NCBI GenBank assembly: GCA_045576675.1
Contig: JAZNGX010000172.1
Coordinates: 1 to 10,154, forward strand
Direction: 5' to 3'
DNA from: JAZNGX01 sp045576675
Lineage (GTDB): Bacteria > Bacillota > Clostridia > Monoglobales > Firm-18
DNA: 10,154 nucleotides
A model generated the notes under the pieces. It ran no database searches. It saw only the letters and a list, made by a program, of their open reading frames with translations, and had not been told where the DNA came from. Below are positions 1 through 6,022 of this stretch, piece after piece (positions within the stretch are counted from its first letter, which is position 1; every line of letters begins with the position of its first letter). A program made the position numbers and the translations under genes.

Positions 1-72
1 AAGCGGTCTTAGGAAGACAATGTCATAAATCAACTCCTTGGCTCACAGAACGACATGGCTACGATCCGACTT
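1..72. other. Residual MGI/BGISEQ sequencing adapter pair (non-genomic)
   Basis: Bases 1-20 read AAGCGGTCTTAGGAAGACAA, which I recognise as the 3' part of the MGI/BGISEQ read-1 adapter. Bases 21-30 (TGTCATAAAT) look like a 10-base sample barcode. Bases 31-72, starting CAACTCCTTGGCTCACAGAA and ending CGATCCGACTT, are the reverse complement of the read-2 adapter. The order adapter, barcode, adapter is that of the library construct itself, so this is an untrimmed artefact fused to the contig end, not DNA of the organism. The apparent ATG at 55 lies inside the adapter. The match is from memory of the adapter sequences and was not computed. Confidence 0.93.
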
Positions 73-885
73 ATGAATATATTTCCCGGTGGAAAAGGAC
101 TTAATCAATCCATAGCTGCAGCAAGGGCAGGTGCTAATGTATACCATGCAGGATGCATAGGCAACGATGGCGATTTGCTATATAATCTGCTTGATGAAAC
201 AGGGGTGGATTTGAAATATTTAAATAAGCTTGACAGCAAAAACGGTCATGCTATAATACAAGTTGATAGTAAAGGCGAAAACAGCATATTTGTGTACAAA
301 GGTACAAATGGAATGATAACAGAGGAGTTTGTAGATTTTGTATTAAAAGATTTTGGCGAAAATGATATACTTATGCTGCAAAATGAAATTAATAATTTAT
401 TCTATATTATTGATAAAGCTTATGAGAAAAGAATTAAAATCGTTTTAAATCCTTCACCGTTTTGTGATGAATTAAAAACAATTGATTTAAATAAAATTTA
501 TTGTCTTATATTAAATGAGGTTGAGGCTAAGGAATTTACCGGTGCTTTGGAACCTGCTGAAATCATTTCTTATATGTCAGAAAAATATCCGAAGGTTAAC
601 GTTGTGCTTACTTTGGGTAAAAACGGTTGTATGTGCTTTAATGGCAAAACAGTAGTTAAACAATCGGCTTATCTTGTAGATGCGGTTGACACCACTGCTG
701 CAGGTGATACTTTTACAGGTTATTATGTTTCTATGATAGCGGCTGGTGAGGATAATGCCAAGGCGTTAAAGTTTGCTTCAGCGGCATCCGGAATATCTGT
801 TTCAAGAATGGGTGCAGCACCCTCCATTCCTACTATGGATGAGGTCGTAAGTAAGATTGAAACAATGCAGGAAAATAATATATAA
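73..885 (+). CDS. PfkB-family sugar kinase (ribokinase-like), 5' partial
   Basis: ATP-dependent sugar kinase of the ribokinase/PfkB superfamily, cytoplasmic, probably phosphorylating ribose or a related pentose. Numbering from the codon at 73: the substrate-binding PGGKGLNQ motif is at 5-12, the NEVEA motif at 148-152, and the ATP/anion-hole signature VDTTAAGDTFTG at 205-216, with the catalytic base as Asp212. The usual GAGD is AAGD here. In E. coli RbsK the GGKG motif sits near residue 42, so about 35 N-terminal residues (first beta strands and part of the lid) are missing. The reading frame continues upstream to an ATG at 55, but that ATG and the residues MATIRL come from adapter sequence. 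The true start therefore lies off the contig, and the Met codon at 73 is internal. The stop is followed 11 bases later by the nucleoside hydrolase, so they are surely cotranscribed. Exact substrate is not determinable; fructose, adenosine or other PfkB substrates remain possible. Confidence 0.88.
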   Translation: MNIFPGGKGLNQSIAAARAGANVYHAGCIGNDGDLLYNLLDETGVDLKYLNKLDSKNGHAIIQVDSKGENSIFVYKGTNGMITEEFVDFVLKDFGENDILMLQNEINNLFYIIDKAYEKRIKIVLNPSPFCDELKTIDLNKIYCLILNEVEAKEFTGALEPAEIISYMSEKYPKVNVVLTLGKNGCMCFNGKTVVKQSAYLVDAVDTTAAGDTFTGYYVSMIAAGEDNAKALKFASAASGISVSRMGAAPSIPTMDEVVSKIETMQENNI

Positions 886-896
886 GTGAGGTTATA

Positions 897-1808
897 ATGA
901 TGACAAGCGAACAAAGAATAAAAAATTTAGAAGTGCCTTTAACGAAGGTGGATGTTATTCTTGATACTGATGCTTATAATGAAATTGATGATCAATTTGC
1001 TATAGCATATATGCTTCGTTCGGATGACAGAATTAACACAAAGGCTTTATATGCTGCTCCTTTTTTTAATAGTAATTCGACAGACCCTGCAAACGGAATG
1101 GAAAAAAGCTATGATGAAATATATAAGCTTTTGAAAATGATGAATGTAAAAAAAGATGTTTTTAAAGGTTCAAATAATTATCTTCCTGATGAAAACACAC
1201 CTGTTATGTCAGATGCTGCACGTGATTTGGCAGAAAGAGCAGAGGCATATTCTGCTGAAAACCCGTTGTATGTTGTTGCAATCGGTGCAATAACTAATAT
1301 CGCATCAGCTATTTTGATAAATCCGAAAATCGTTGAAAATATTGTAGTAATATGGCTTGGCGGACATGGCTTTCATTTTGAACACACAAAGGAGTTTAAT
1401 TTAAGACAGGATATTGCTGCTGCAAGAGTTGTTATGAAAAGCGGCGTTCCATTTGTGCAGTTGCCGTGTGGCGGTGTCGTAAGCGAATTCAGAATATCAA
1501 AGCCTGAGCTTGAATATTGGCTGTTGAACAAAAACCCTCTTGCTACTTATTTGGCTGAAAATACAATTGAGGCAGCTGAACAATATGCTAAGGATAAACC
1601 CTGGACACGTGTGATTTGGGATGTGACGGCTGTTGCGTGGCTTTTGAATGATAACGAAAGGTTTTTAAAAACAAGAATATGTAAAGCGCATCTTCCGGCA
1701 TATGACGGAACATATGAACAAAGTACAATTGATACAGATATAAGATATACATATTATATAAATCGTGATGGTCTTATGAACGATTTAATACAAAAGCTTT
1801 TAAAATAA
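897..1808 (+). CDS. Nucleoside hydrolase (IUNH family), divergent active site
   Basis: Predicted inosine-uridine-preferring nucleoside hydrolase family protein (303 aa, normal length), expected to cleave the N-glycosidic bond of nucleosides to a free base and ribose in the cytoplasm. The Ca-binding N-terminal motif appears as DTDAYNEIDDQFA (residues 23-35). It keeps the Asp residues of the classical DTDPGIDDA motif but has two extra residues before the DD pair. The C-terminal metal Asp is probably Asp242 in IWDVTAVAWL; the position before it, a His in classical family members, is Trp241. A Gly-rich core strand VIWLGGHG lies at 151-158. GAGGT at 888-892 serves as ribosome binding site, and either of the tandem ATGs at 897 and 900 fits. 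It lies 11 bases after the kinase and 36 before the isomerase. The divergence from the classical motif makes the substrate uncertain: other N-ribosides, or a ribose conjugate, are possible. Confidence 0.85.
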   Translation: MMTSEQRIKNLEVPLTKVDVILDTDAYNEIDDQFAIAYMLRSDDRINTKALYAAPFFNSNSTDPANGMEKSYDEIYKLLKMMNVKKDVFKGSNNYLPDENTPVMSDAARDLAERAEAYSAENPLYVVAIGAITNIASAILINPKIVENIVVIWLGGHGFHFEHTKEFNLRQDIAAARVVMKSGVPFVQLPCGGVVSEFRISKPELEYWLLNKNPLATYLAENTIEAAEQYAKDKPWTRVIWDVTAVAWLLNDNERFLKTRICKAHLPAYDGTYEQSTIDTDIRYTYYINRDGLMNDLIQKLLK

Positions 1809-1844
1809 TTAAATATAAAAATATAAAAAATGGAGGTTTTAATT

Positions 1845-2381
1845 ATGAAAAGAGAAGTTTATGAAAAACAGGTAAAAACAGCTTTGGAGTATTACGAAAA
1901 AGCAGGTATCATTTTAAGTGATGCTGAAAAGAAGAAAATCGAGGTTGCTGACTTTGGACTTGATATGGTTGAAAAGATAGGCTTAGAGCTTTTGACCTAT
2001 ATAAACACAGAAAGAGTATGTGCAAAAGAAATGATACTTCTTCCGGGGCAGACATGTCCTGAGCATATGCACGTTAAAACAGACGGCAAAGAGGGTAAAG
2101 AAGAAACTTTTCGTTGCCGTTATGGTAAAGTATATTTGTATGTAACAGGAGAAGGTAAAAAGGAGGATATACAAGGAAATATTCCTGAAACTGATGTTAC
2201 AGTGTTCCATGAGGTTATACTGAACCCGGGCGAACAGTATACAATTATGCCTGAAACATTACATTGGTTTCAAGCAGGAGAAAATGGTGCGGTTGTTTCA
2301 GAATTTTCAACAAAAAGCACTGATGAAACAGATGTTTTTACAGATAAAAAAATTATAAGAGCGCCAAAAATAGAAGAATAA
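1845..2381 (+). CDS. D-lyxose isomerase-family cupin (YdaE-like)
   Basis: Small cupin sugar isomerase (178 aa) resembling B. subtilis YdaE, a D-lyxose ketol-isomerase that interconverts D-lyxose and D-xylulose and also acts on D-mannose/D-fructose. The whole pattern is family-like: PGQTCPEHMH (67-76), EETFRCRYGKVYLYV (86-100), PGEQYTIMPETLHWFQAG (128-145). The metal ligands predicted by comparison with YdaE are His74, His76, Glu87 and His140, all present. The start at 1845 is chosen because GGAGG at 1832-1836 stands 8 bases upstream; the in-frame ATG at 1830 overlaps that Shine-Dalgarno and would have none of its own. It is the last gene of the kinase-hydrolase-isomerase operon, with a hairpin terminator just downstream. 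Intact, no signal peptide, cytoplasmic. The physiological substrate could be a ketose or aldose other than lyxose. Confidence 0.87.
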   Translation: MKREVYEKQVKTALEYYEKAGIILSDAEKKKIEVADFGLDMVEKIGLELLTYINTERVCAKEMILLPGQTCPEHMHVKTDGKEGKEETFRCRYGKVYLYVTGEGKKEDIQGNIPETDVTVFHEVILNPGEQYTIMPETLHWFQAGENGAVVSEFSTKSTDETDVFTDKKIIRAPKIEE

Positions 2382-2390
2382 GACAAATAG

Positions 2391-2430
2391 TAAAGCAAGT
2401 GTTAATCAGCTCATATTACACTTGCTTTAT
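2391..2430 (+). terminator. Hairpin terminator of the sugar operon
   Basis: A perfect 12-bp inverted repeat, TAAAGCAAGTGT (2391-2402) and ACACTTGCTTTA (2418-2429), encloses a 15-base loop, 9 bases after the isomerase stop. The stem's 3' arm ends in CTTTATT, only a weak U-tract. It probably closes the three-gene operon. Confidence 0.65.
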
Positions 2431-2535
2431 TGGAATATTATATATAATTGATTATACTGATAAATAAACCACCTGCTATGTTGAAGTGTATAGGTGTAAA
2501 TTAAAAAAGTTAATTGTAAATAGTTTAAGTTTAAA

Positions 2536-2555
2536 TGGTGCCGATTTTGGCACCA
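2536..2555. repeat. Perfect 7-bp hairpin TGGTGCC-GGCACCA
   Basis: TGGTGCC (2536-2542), loop GATTTT, GGCACCA (2549-2555). On the minus strand it is followed by TTTAAACTT, so it may be a secondary terminator for the regulator transcript, downstream of the hairpin at 2630-2653. On the plus strand no T-run follows. It could also be the remnant of some inserted element. Confidence 0.4.
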
Positions 2556-2629
2556 ATACTGACACTGATAAAATTTGTTAGAAACAGCCAAAAAACTATT
2601 GCATCTATTATGTACGTGAAAGCCAGAAA

Positions 2630-2653
2630 AAGGGGATGTAAATTAATCCCCTT
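2630..2653 (-). terminator. Terminator of the PocR-AraC regulator gene
   Basis: AAGGGGAT (2630-2637) pairs with ATCCCCTT (2646-2653) around an 8-base loop. Read on the minus strand, the stem runs straight into TTTCTGGCTTT, the U-rich tail expected of an intrinsic terminator. It lies about 95 bases beyond the regulator stop codon. Confidence 0.6.
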
Positions 2654-2748
2654 CTCTGCTTTTGCCTATAGCTTTTATTGCAGTATGATTTGTTTCCACA
2701 TACAAAGGTTTCTGCAATAAACAATGGTTTTTAGTGCCGCTTTGTTAT

Positions 2749-3888
2749 CTACACTTTCCCGTGCTTTTCTTTGTATTTTCCTGGTGAAACTCCCATAATA
2801 TTTTTAAAAACCTTTGTAAAATAACTTTGGTCTTCATATCCGACAAGGTTTGCAACATCAACTATTGAAAGCGAGCTGTCCAGTAAAAGTGCTGTGCTTT
2901 TTTCAATTCGAGTTTTATTGATATATTCTGATAAAGTAATACTCATTTCTTCTTTAAATATTTTACTTACATACATTTTGCTCAAATAAACATGCTCTGA
3001 AATATCGGTAAGCGTGATTTTATGCATATAATTATTTTTTATATATGCTGTGATTTTGTATATAACATCAGCGTGTTTAACAGTATTGAATTCAAAAACG
3101 TAGTTTACAAATCTGCTGATTATATCTGATAACCATACACTTAATTTTTCTAAGGAATTAAAGCTTTCTATTTCTGCTATATAATTTGTGTTCTGATTTA
3201 AAATCTGATGTATATCTGCTCCGGCATCTATTGCAGACCTGGATAAAAGAGAAATAAGCTCAATTACCCTTGACTTGATTATTTTAAGGTCACCATTTGA
3301 GTAAAAGAATATCTGACCTAAAAGCTTATTTAAAAGCTCTCTTGCTTGCTTATTATCGCGTTCAACAATTGATTTTTGCAAATCCTTTTCAAGCCCTAAT
3401 GGATAGTTGGGAGTAGAAGGCAGAACTGCAAGCTCTTTATATATAGTATTTAAAAAATCTTCTGTAGAGTCGTTTGGTGTGTTTTTACTAAAAAGTGGTG
3501 AAAAAACTGCAGAAATCAGATTGGTTATATCATTAACTTTTTTTGTTGAATAGTTTGGCAAGGCCGGGGCATCGTTAAAATCTTCAAGCTCGCCCATAAG
3601 TATAGGTCCTGTTATTATGCCTGTACGCAAGCTTCCTTGTTCATCAAAAATTGGTACAGCAATAAATATATATCCGCATGGGCAGTAATATATGTATTTG
3701 TTATCCCATCGTACAGATTCATAACACCCATATAAATGAGTGTTTAGAAAATCACATTTAGAGGGACAATTGACACAATATACAGAGGATAAATCACGAA
3801 AACTTTTTGATGTTATATCAAACAAATTGCAATCAACATCAAATGCAGAACTAATGTGTTTTTGATATTTTTCAATCAGTTTATCCAT
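2749..3888 (-). CDS. PocR-domain AraC-family transcriptional regulator
   Basis: Cytoplasmic one-component regulator, 379 aa. Residues 1 to about 160 look like a PocR sensory domain (PF10114), proposed in the literature to bind small hydrocarbon-like ligands and found in PocR, the activator of propanediol/cobalamin genes. It carries a cysteine group C38-x2-C41-x3-C45, then GC55YES, and YYCPCGY with C69 and C71, which could bind a metal, cluster or cofactor. A helical linker follows (about 165-270). An AraC double helix-turn-helix occupies about 275-372: the first HTH is around ITLTDISEHVYLSKMYVSKIFKEE, the second around SIVDVANLVGYEDQSYFTKVFKNIMGVSP. The start is fixed by AAGGAGGG (minus strand, 3904-3897), 8 bases before the ATG. 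The gene is divergent from the RACo-like gene, a typical layout for a regulator of its neighbour. I infer that it activates the RACo/DUF2284 operon and perhaps the UroD-fold methyltransferase in response to a methyl donor or corrinoid state; the ligand is unknown. Confidence 0.86.
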   Translation of the reverse strand: MDKLIEKYQKHISSAFDVDCNLFDITSKSFRDLSSVYCVNCPSKCDFLNTHLYGCYESVRWDNKYIYYCPCGYIFIAVPIFDEQGSLRTGIITGPILMGELEDFNDAPALPNYSTKKVNDITNLISAVFSPLFSKNTPNDSTEDFLNTIYKELAVLPSTPNYPLGLEKDLQKSIVERDNKQARELLNKLLGQIFFYSNGDLKIIKSRVIELISLLSRSAIDAGADIHQILNQNTNYIAEIESFNSLEKLSVWLSDIISRFVNYVFEFNTVKHADVIYKITAYIKNNYMHKITLTDISEHVYLSKMYVSKIFKEEMSITLSEYINKTRIEKSTALLLDSSLSIVDVANLVGYEDQSYFTKVFKNIMGVSPGKYKEKHGKV

Positions 3889-3930
3889 ATGTATGTCCCT
3901 CCTTAACTATATATAGAATACAATCTTTGG

Positions 3931-3943
3931 TATGCTCAGTATA
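3931..3943. promoter_or_regulatory. Possible operator in the divergent regulator/RACo gap
   Basis: TATGCTCAGTATA is an imperfect 13-base palindrome (one mismatched pair) near the middle of the 152-base divergent intergenic region. It is a plausible binding site for the adjacent AraC-type regulator, but such regulators often use direct repeats, and short AT-rich palindromes arise by chance. Confidence 0.25.
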
Positions 3944-3993
3944 GTAAAATATTATTAATTTTTGTATTTTTTTGTTTTGTTAGAATTGATATA

Positions 3994-4022
3994 TTGAATT
4001 TAATACTATTATTTGATACACT
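3994..4022 (+). promoter_or_regulatory. Weak candidate promoter of the RACo/DUF2284 operon
   Basis: TTGAAT (3994-3999) and TACACT (4017-4022) are separated by 17 bases and match the sigma-A boxes 4/6 each. Transcription would start just before the AGAGGTG ribosome site at 4029-4035. An overlapping TTGATA (3986) with TATTAT (4007-4012) has only a 15-base spacer. A poor promoter would fit activator dependence. No cobalamin riboswitch fits in this short leader. Confidence 0.3.
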
Positions 4023-4040
4023 TAACATAGAGGTGTGTAT

Positions 4041-5435
4041 ATGTTTAAAATAACTGTGAAAATTGATGCTGTGGAAAAGTCCAAAATGTTCGATGAACCA
4101 ATTTTGTTATCCGAGGCATTAGAACAGCTTGGTGTTATGCAACATAAACCATGCGGAGGCAAAGGTGTTTGCCAAAAATGCAAGGTGATTGCAAATTTAC
4201 AAGAAGTATTGGCTTGTCAGACATACATAAGCGAGAATACTTACGTTAATTATAACACAAATGAAGATGACATACAAGGGTTGACGGAAGGATTTATGTC
4301 TTCGTTTTCAAAAAATCCTTTAACAGATAACGGATATGGTATAGCTGTCGATATAGGAACAACCACCATAGCAGGACATATATATAAGTTCCCTCAATGT
4401 GAAAAAATAAAAGAAGCTGCCGTTCCAAATACGCAAGCAGTTTATGGCGCAGATGTTATATCGCGTATAGAATTTTCAAATAACGGAGGAATAAAAAAGC
4501 TTCAGAACTGTGTTATAGAACAAATTGAAAAAATCAAACAGGGGATAGCTGTTGAAAAGTGCGTAATAACGGGGAACACAACTATGCTTCATTTGCTGAC
4601 AGCCAATGACCCGTCAGGAATAGCAGTTGCCCCATTTGAGCCCAAAACTTTATTTGGTGAGTGGCAGGATAATATTTATTTGCCTAAATGCATATCAGCT
4701 TACGTAGGTGCTGATATGACATGTGCTATTTTATCAAGTGGTATATTAAATGATAAAACGTCATTTTTGGTCGATATAGGTACAAACGGAGAAATGGCGT
4801 TGTGGCATAATGGCAGCCTTATATGCTGCTCTACTGCGGCAGGCCCTGCACTTGAGGGTGGCGGAATATCGCAAGGTTCACTTGCCGTAAAGGGTGCAAT
4901 CAATGAAGTGTATATTGAAAATGGTGAGATTAAATATAATACAATTGATAATGCCAAGCCGACAGGAATATGCGGAACAGGTATTATAGACGCAATCGCT
5001 TGTATGAAAAAATCAGGTATAATAGACGAAAGCGGATATCTTGAAGAAGATTTTGAGATAGGTAACAGCGGAATTTATATTACAGCTAAAGATGTACGTC
5101 AGGTACAGCTTGCAAAAGCGGCTATACGTGCAGGGATAGACACACTAATATATGAATGTGATATAAATTATGATGAAATAGACAGATTTTGCATTGCAGG
5201 AGGCTTTGGCAGCTTTATTAATATAGAAAGTGCATGCGAAATAGGGCTGATACCGAGTGAAGTTTCCCGAAAAGCTATTGCCATCGGAAATGCTGCTCTT
5301 AGCGGTGCCGCCATGATTTTGCAAAGTTTTGATTGTTTGAGAGAATCTGAAAAAATCGCAAGCATCGCTGAAGTTGTAGAATTATCCACTAATTCATATT
5401 TCATAGATAAATATATGGAAAATATGTTTGTTTAA
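4041..5435 (+). CDS. Short RACo-type corrinoid reductive activator (DUF4445 ASKHA ATPase)
   Basis: ATP-dependent activator that reduces an inactive Co(II) corrinoid protein back to Co(I) in methyltransferase systems. The 464-aa protein begins with a small plant-type 2Fe-2S ferredoxin domain: C38-GGKGV-C44-QK-C47, then C59 (spacing C-x5-C-x2-C-x11-C). An ASKHA ATPase domain (RACo family, COG3894/DUF4445) follows: phosphate loops GIAVDIGTTT (100-109) and LVDIGTNGE (243-251), AAGPALEGGGIS (266-277), and the adenosine motif IAGGFGS (385-391). Carboxydothermus RACo is about 630 aa; this one lacks much of the linker/middle region and has a compact ferredoxin domain. The start at 4041 is preferred because AGAGGTG ends 5 bases before it; the in-frame GTG at 4035 overlaps that site. 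The DUF2284 gene follows after 14 bases, and the divergent PocR regulator lies upstream. The corrinoid partner is not encoded here, so the protein may serve a complex encoded elsewhere. Confidence 0.88.
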   Translation: MFKITVKIDAVEKSKMFDEPILLSEALEQLGVMQHKPCGGKGVCQKCKVIANLQEVLACQTYISENTYVNYNTNEDDIQGLTEGFMSSFSKNPLTDNGYGIAVDIGTTTIAGHIYKFPQCEKIKEAAVPNTQAVYGADVISRIEFSNNGGIKKLQNCVIEQIEKIKQGIAVEKCVITGNTTMLHLLTANDPSGIAVAPFEPKTLFGEWQDNIYLPKCISAYVGADMTCAILSSGILNDKTSFLVDIGTNGEMALWHNGSLICCSTAAGPALEGGGISQGSLAVKGAINEVYIENGEIKYNTIDNAKPTGICGTGIIDAIACMKKSGIIDESGYLEEDFEIGNSGIYITAKDVRQVQLAKAAIRAGIDTLIYECDINYDEIDRFCIAGGFGSFINIESACEIGLIPSEVSRKAIAIGNAALSGAAMILQSFDCLRESEKIASIAEVVELSTNSYFIDKYMENMFV

Positions 5436-5449
5436 AAAGGAAGTATATT

Positions 5450-5983
5450 ATGAAAAAATTATGTGAAATGATTATGTCACTTGGTTTTAACAACGTAAAA
5501 GAAATATCAACGGAAGAATTGCCTTTTCAACCATCTCTTATTGAGCTTTGTGAAATGAATACCTGCGGTAATTATGGCAGAAACTACAAATGCCCACCGC
5601 TTGTAGGGAAAACAGAAGACCTTATACAAGAGGCGAAGAGTTATAAAAAGGCTTTGGTATTTCAAAAAATATATTCAATAGAAGATTCTTTTGATATAGA
5701 AGGAATGGGTTTAGCAAAAGATGATTTTGGTAAATGTGTTCAGCAGGTAAATAATTTCTGTAAAGAAAATATAGATACATACTTGGTTTTAGGAGCAGGC
5801 GGCTGCACGTTATGCAAAACGTGCGGTGTTATAACAAATGAACCGTGCAGATATCCAAACGACGCTATTGCTTCATTGGAAAGCTATGGTTTATTTGTTT
5901 CCGAGCTTGCATCGGTTTGTGGTATGAAATATATAAACGGAGTTAATACTGTAACATATTTTGGTGCAGTGTTGTATAACTGA
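5450..5983 (+). CDS. DUF2284 cysteine-rich putative metal/Fe-S protein
   Basis: A 177-aa predicted metal-binding protein of the DUF2284 family; no biochemical function is firmly known to me. It has 11 cysteines in two clusters. The N-terminal one is C34-x4-C39-x8-C48-PP. The C-terminal one is C119-T-L-C122-KT-C125-x7-C133-RYP, a ferredoxin-like CxxCxxC...CRYP arrangement that could hold a 4Fe-4S cluster. No membrane segment or signal peptide. AAAAAGGAAG at 5434-5443 is a good ribosome binding site, 6 bases before the ATG. It starts 14 bases after the RACo-like gene, so the two are cotranscribed. I infer that it may pass electrons to the 2Fe-2S domain of the activator, or act as an accessory to corrinoid methyl transfer, from context and cysteine pattern alone. 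Confidence 0.82.
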   Translation: MKKLCEMIMSLGFNNVKEISTEELPFQPSLIELCEMNTCGNYGRNYKCPPLVGKTEDLIQEAKSYKKALVFQKIYSIEDSFDIEGMGLAKDDFGKCVQQVNNFCKENIDTYLVLGAGGCTLCKTCGVITNEPCRYPNDAIASLESYGLFVSELASVCGMKYINGVNTVTYFGAVLYN

Positions 5984-6016
5984 ACAAAACGCCGATTTTT
6001 ATGTCGGCGTTTTGTT
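5983..6016. terminator. Bidirectional terminator between convergent genes
   Basis: A perfect 13-bp stem, AACAAAACGCCGA (5983-5995) with TCGGCGTTTTGTT (6004-6016), and an 8-base loop. A-rich and T-rich ends give a U-tract in both directions. It begins at the last base of the DUF2284 stop codon and ends 6 bases before the stop of the converging methyltransferase gene, so it serves both. Confidence 0.88.
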
Positions 6017-6022
6017 ATATGA

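Larger units (their letters stand above)
2431..2748. other. Non-coding gap between convergent genes
   Basis: About 320 bases between the sugar operon and the regulator, which converge here. I find no credible gene. A 61-codon open frame at 2535-2720 has no ribosome binding site, starts inside a hairpin and spans the predicted regulator terminator. The stretch holds a short 7-bp hairpin (2536-2555) and a terminator-like hairpin (2630-2653); a 6-bp TTGCAG/CTGCAA repeat near 2680-2720 is too weak to interpret. The rest is AT-rich without recognisable structure. Confidence 0.6.

Noticed and set aside
55..72. ATG at 55 as the start of the sugar kinase
   Set aside because: It lies in adapter sequence; the N-terminal fold expected before PGGKG is absent, so the gene is truncated by the contig end.
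2535..2720. 61-codon open frame on the plus strand
   Set aside because: No ribosome binding site, start overlaps a hairpin, it spans the regulator's terminator, and the protein shows no recognisable pattern.
3889..4040. Cobalamin riboswitch upstream of the corrinoid activator
   Set aside because: The gap is only 152 bases, AT-rich, and shows no B12-box or the long GC-rich helices such a riboswitch needs.
4691..4718. Perfect 9-bp inverted repeat CATATCAGC/GCTGATATG
   Set aside because: It lies inside the well-conserved RACo coding sequence (ISAYVGADMT) with no regulatory context; probably chance.
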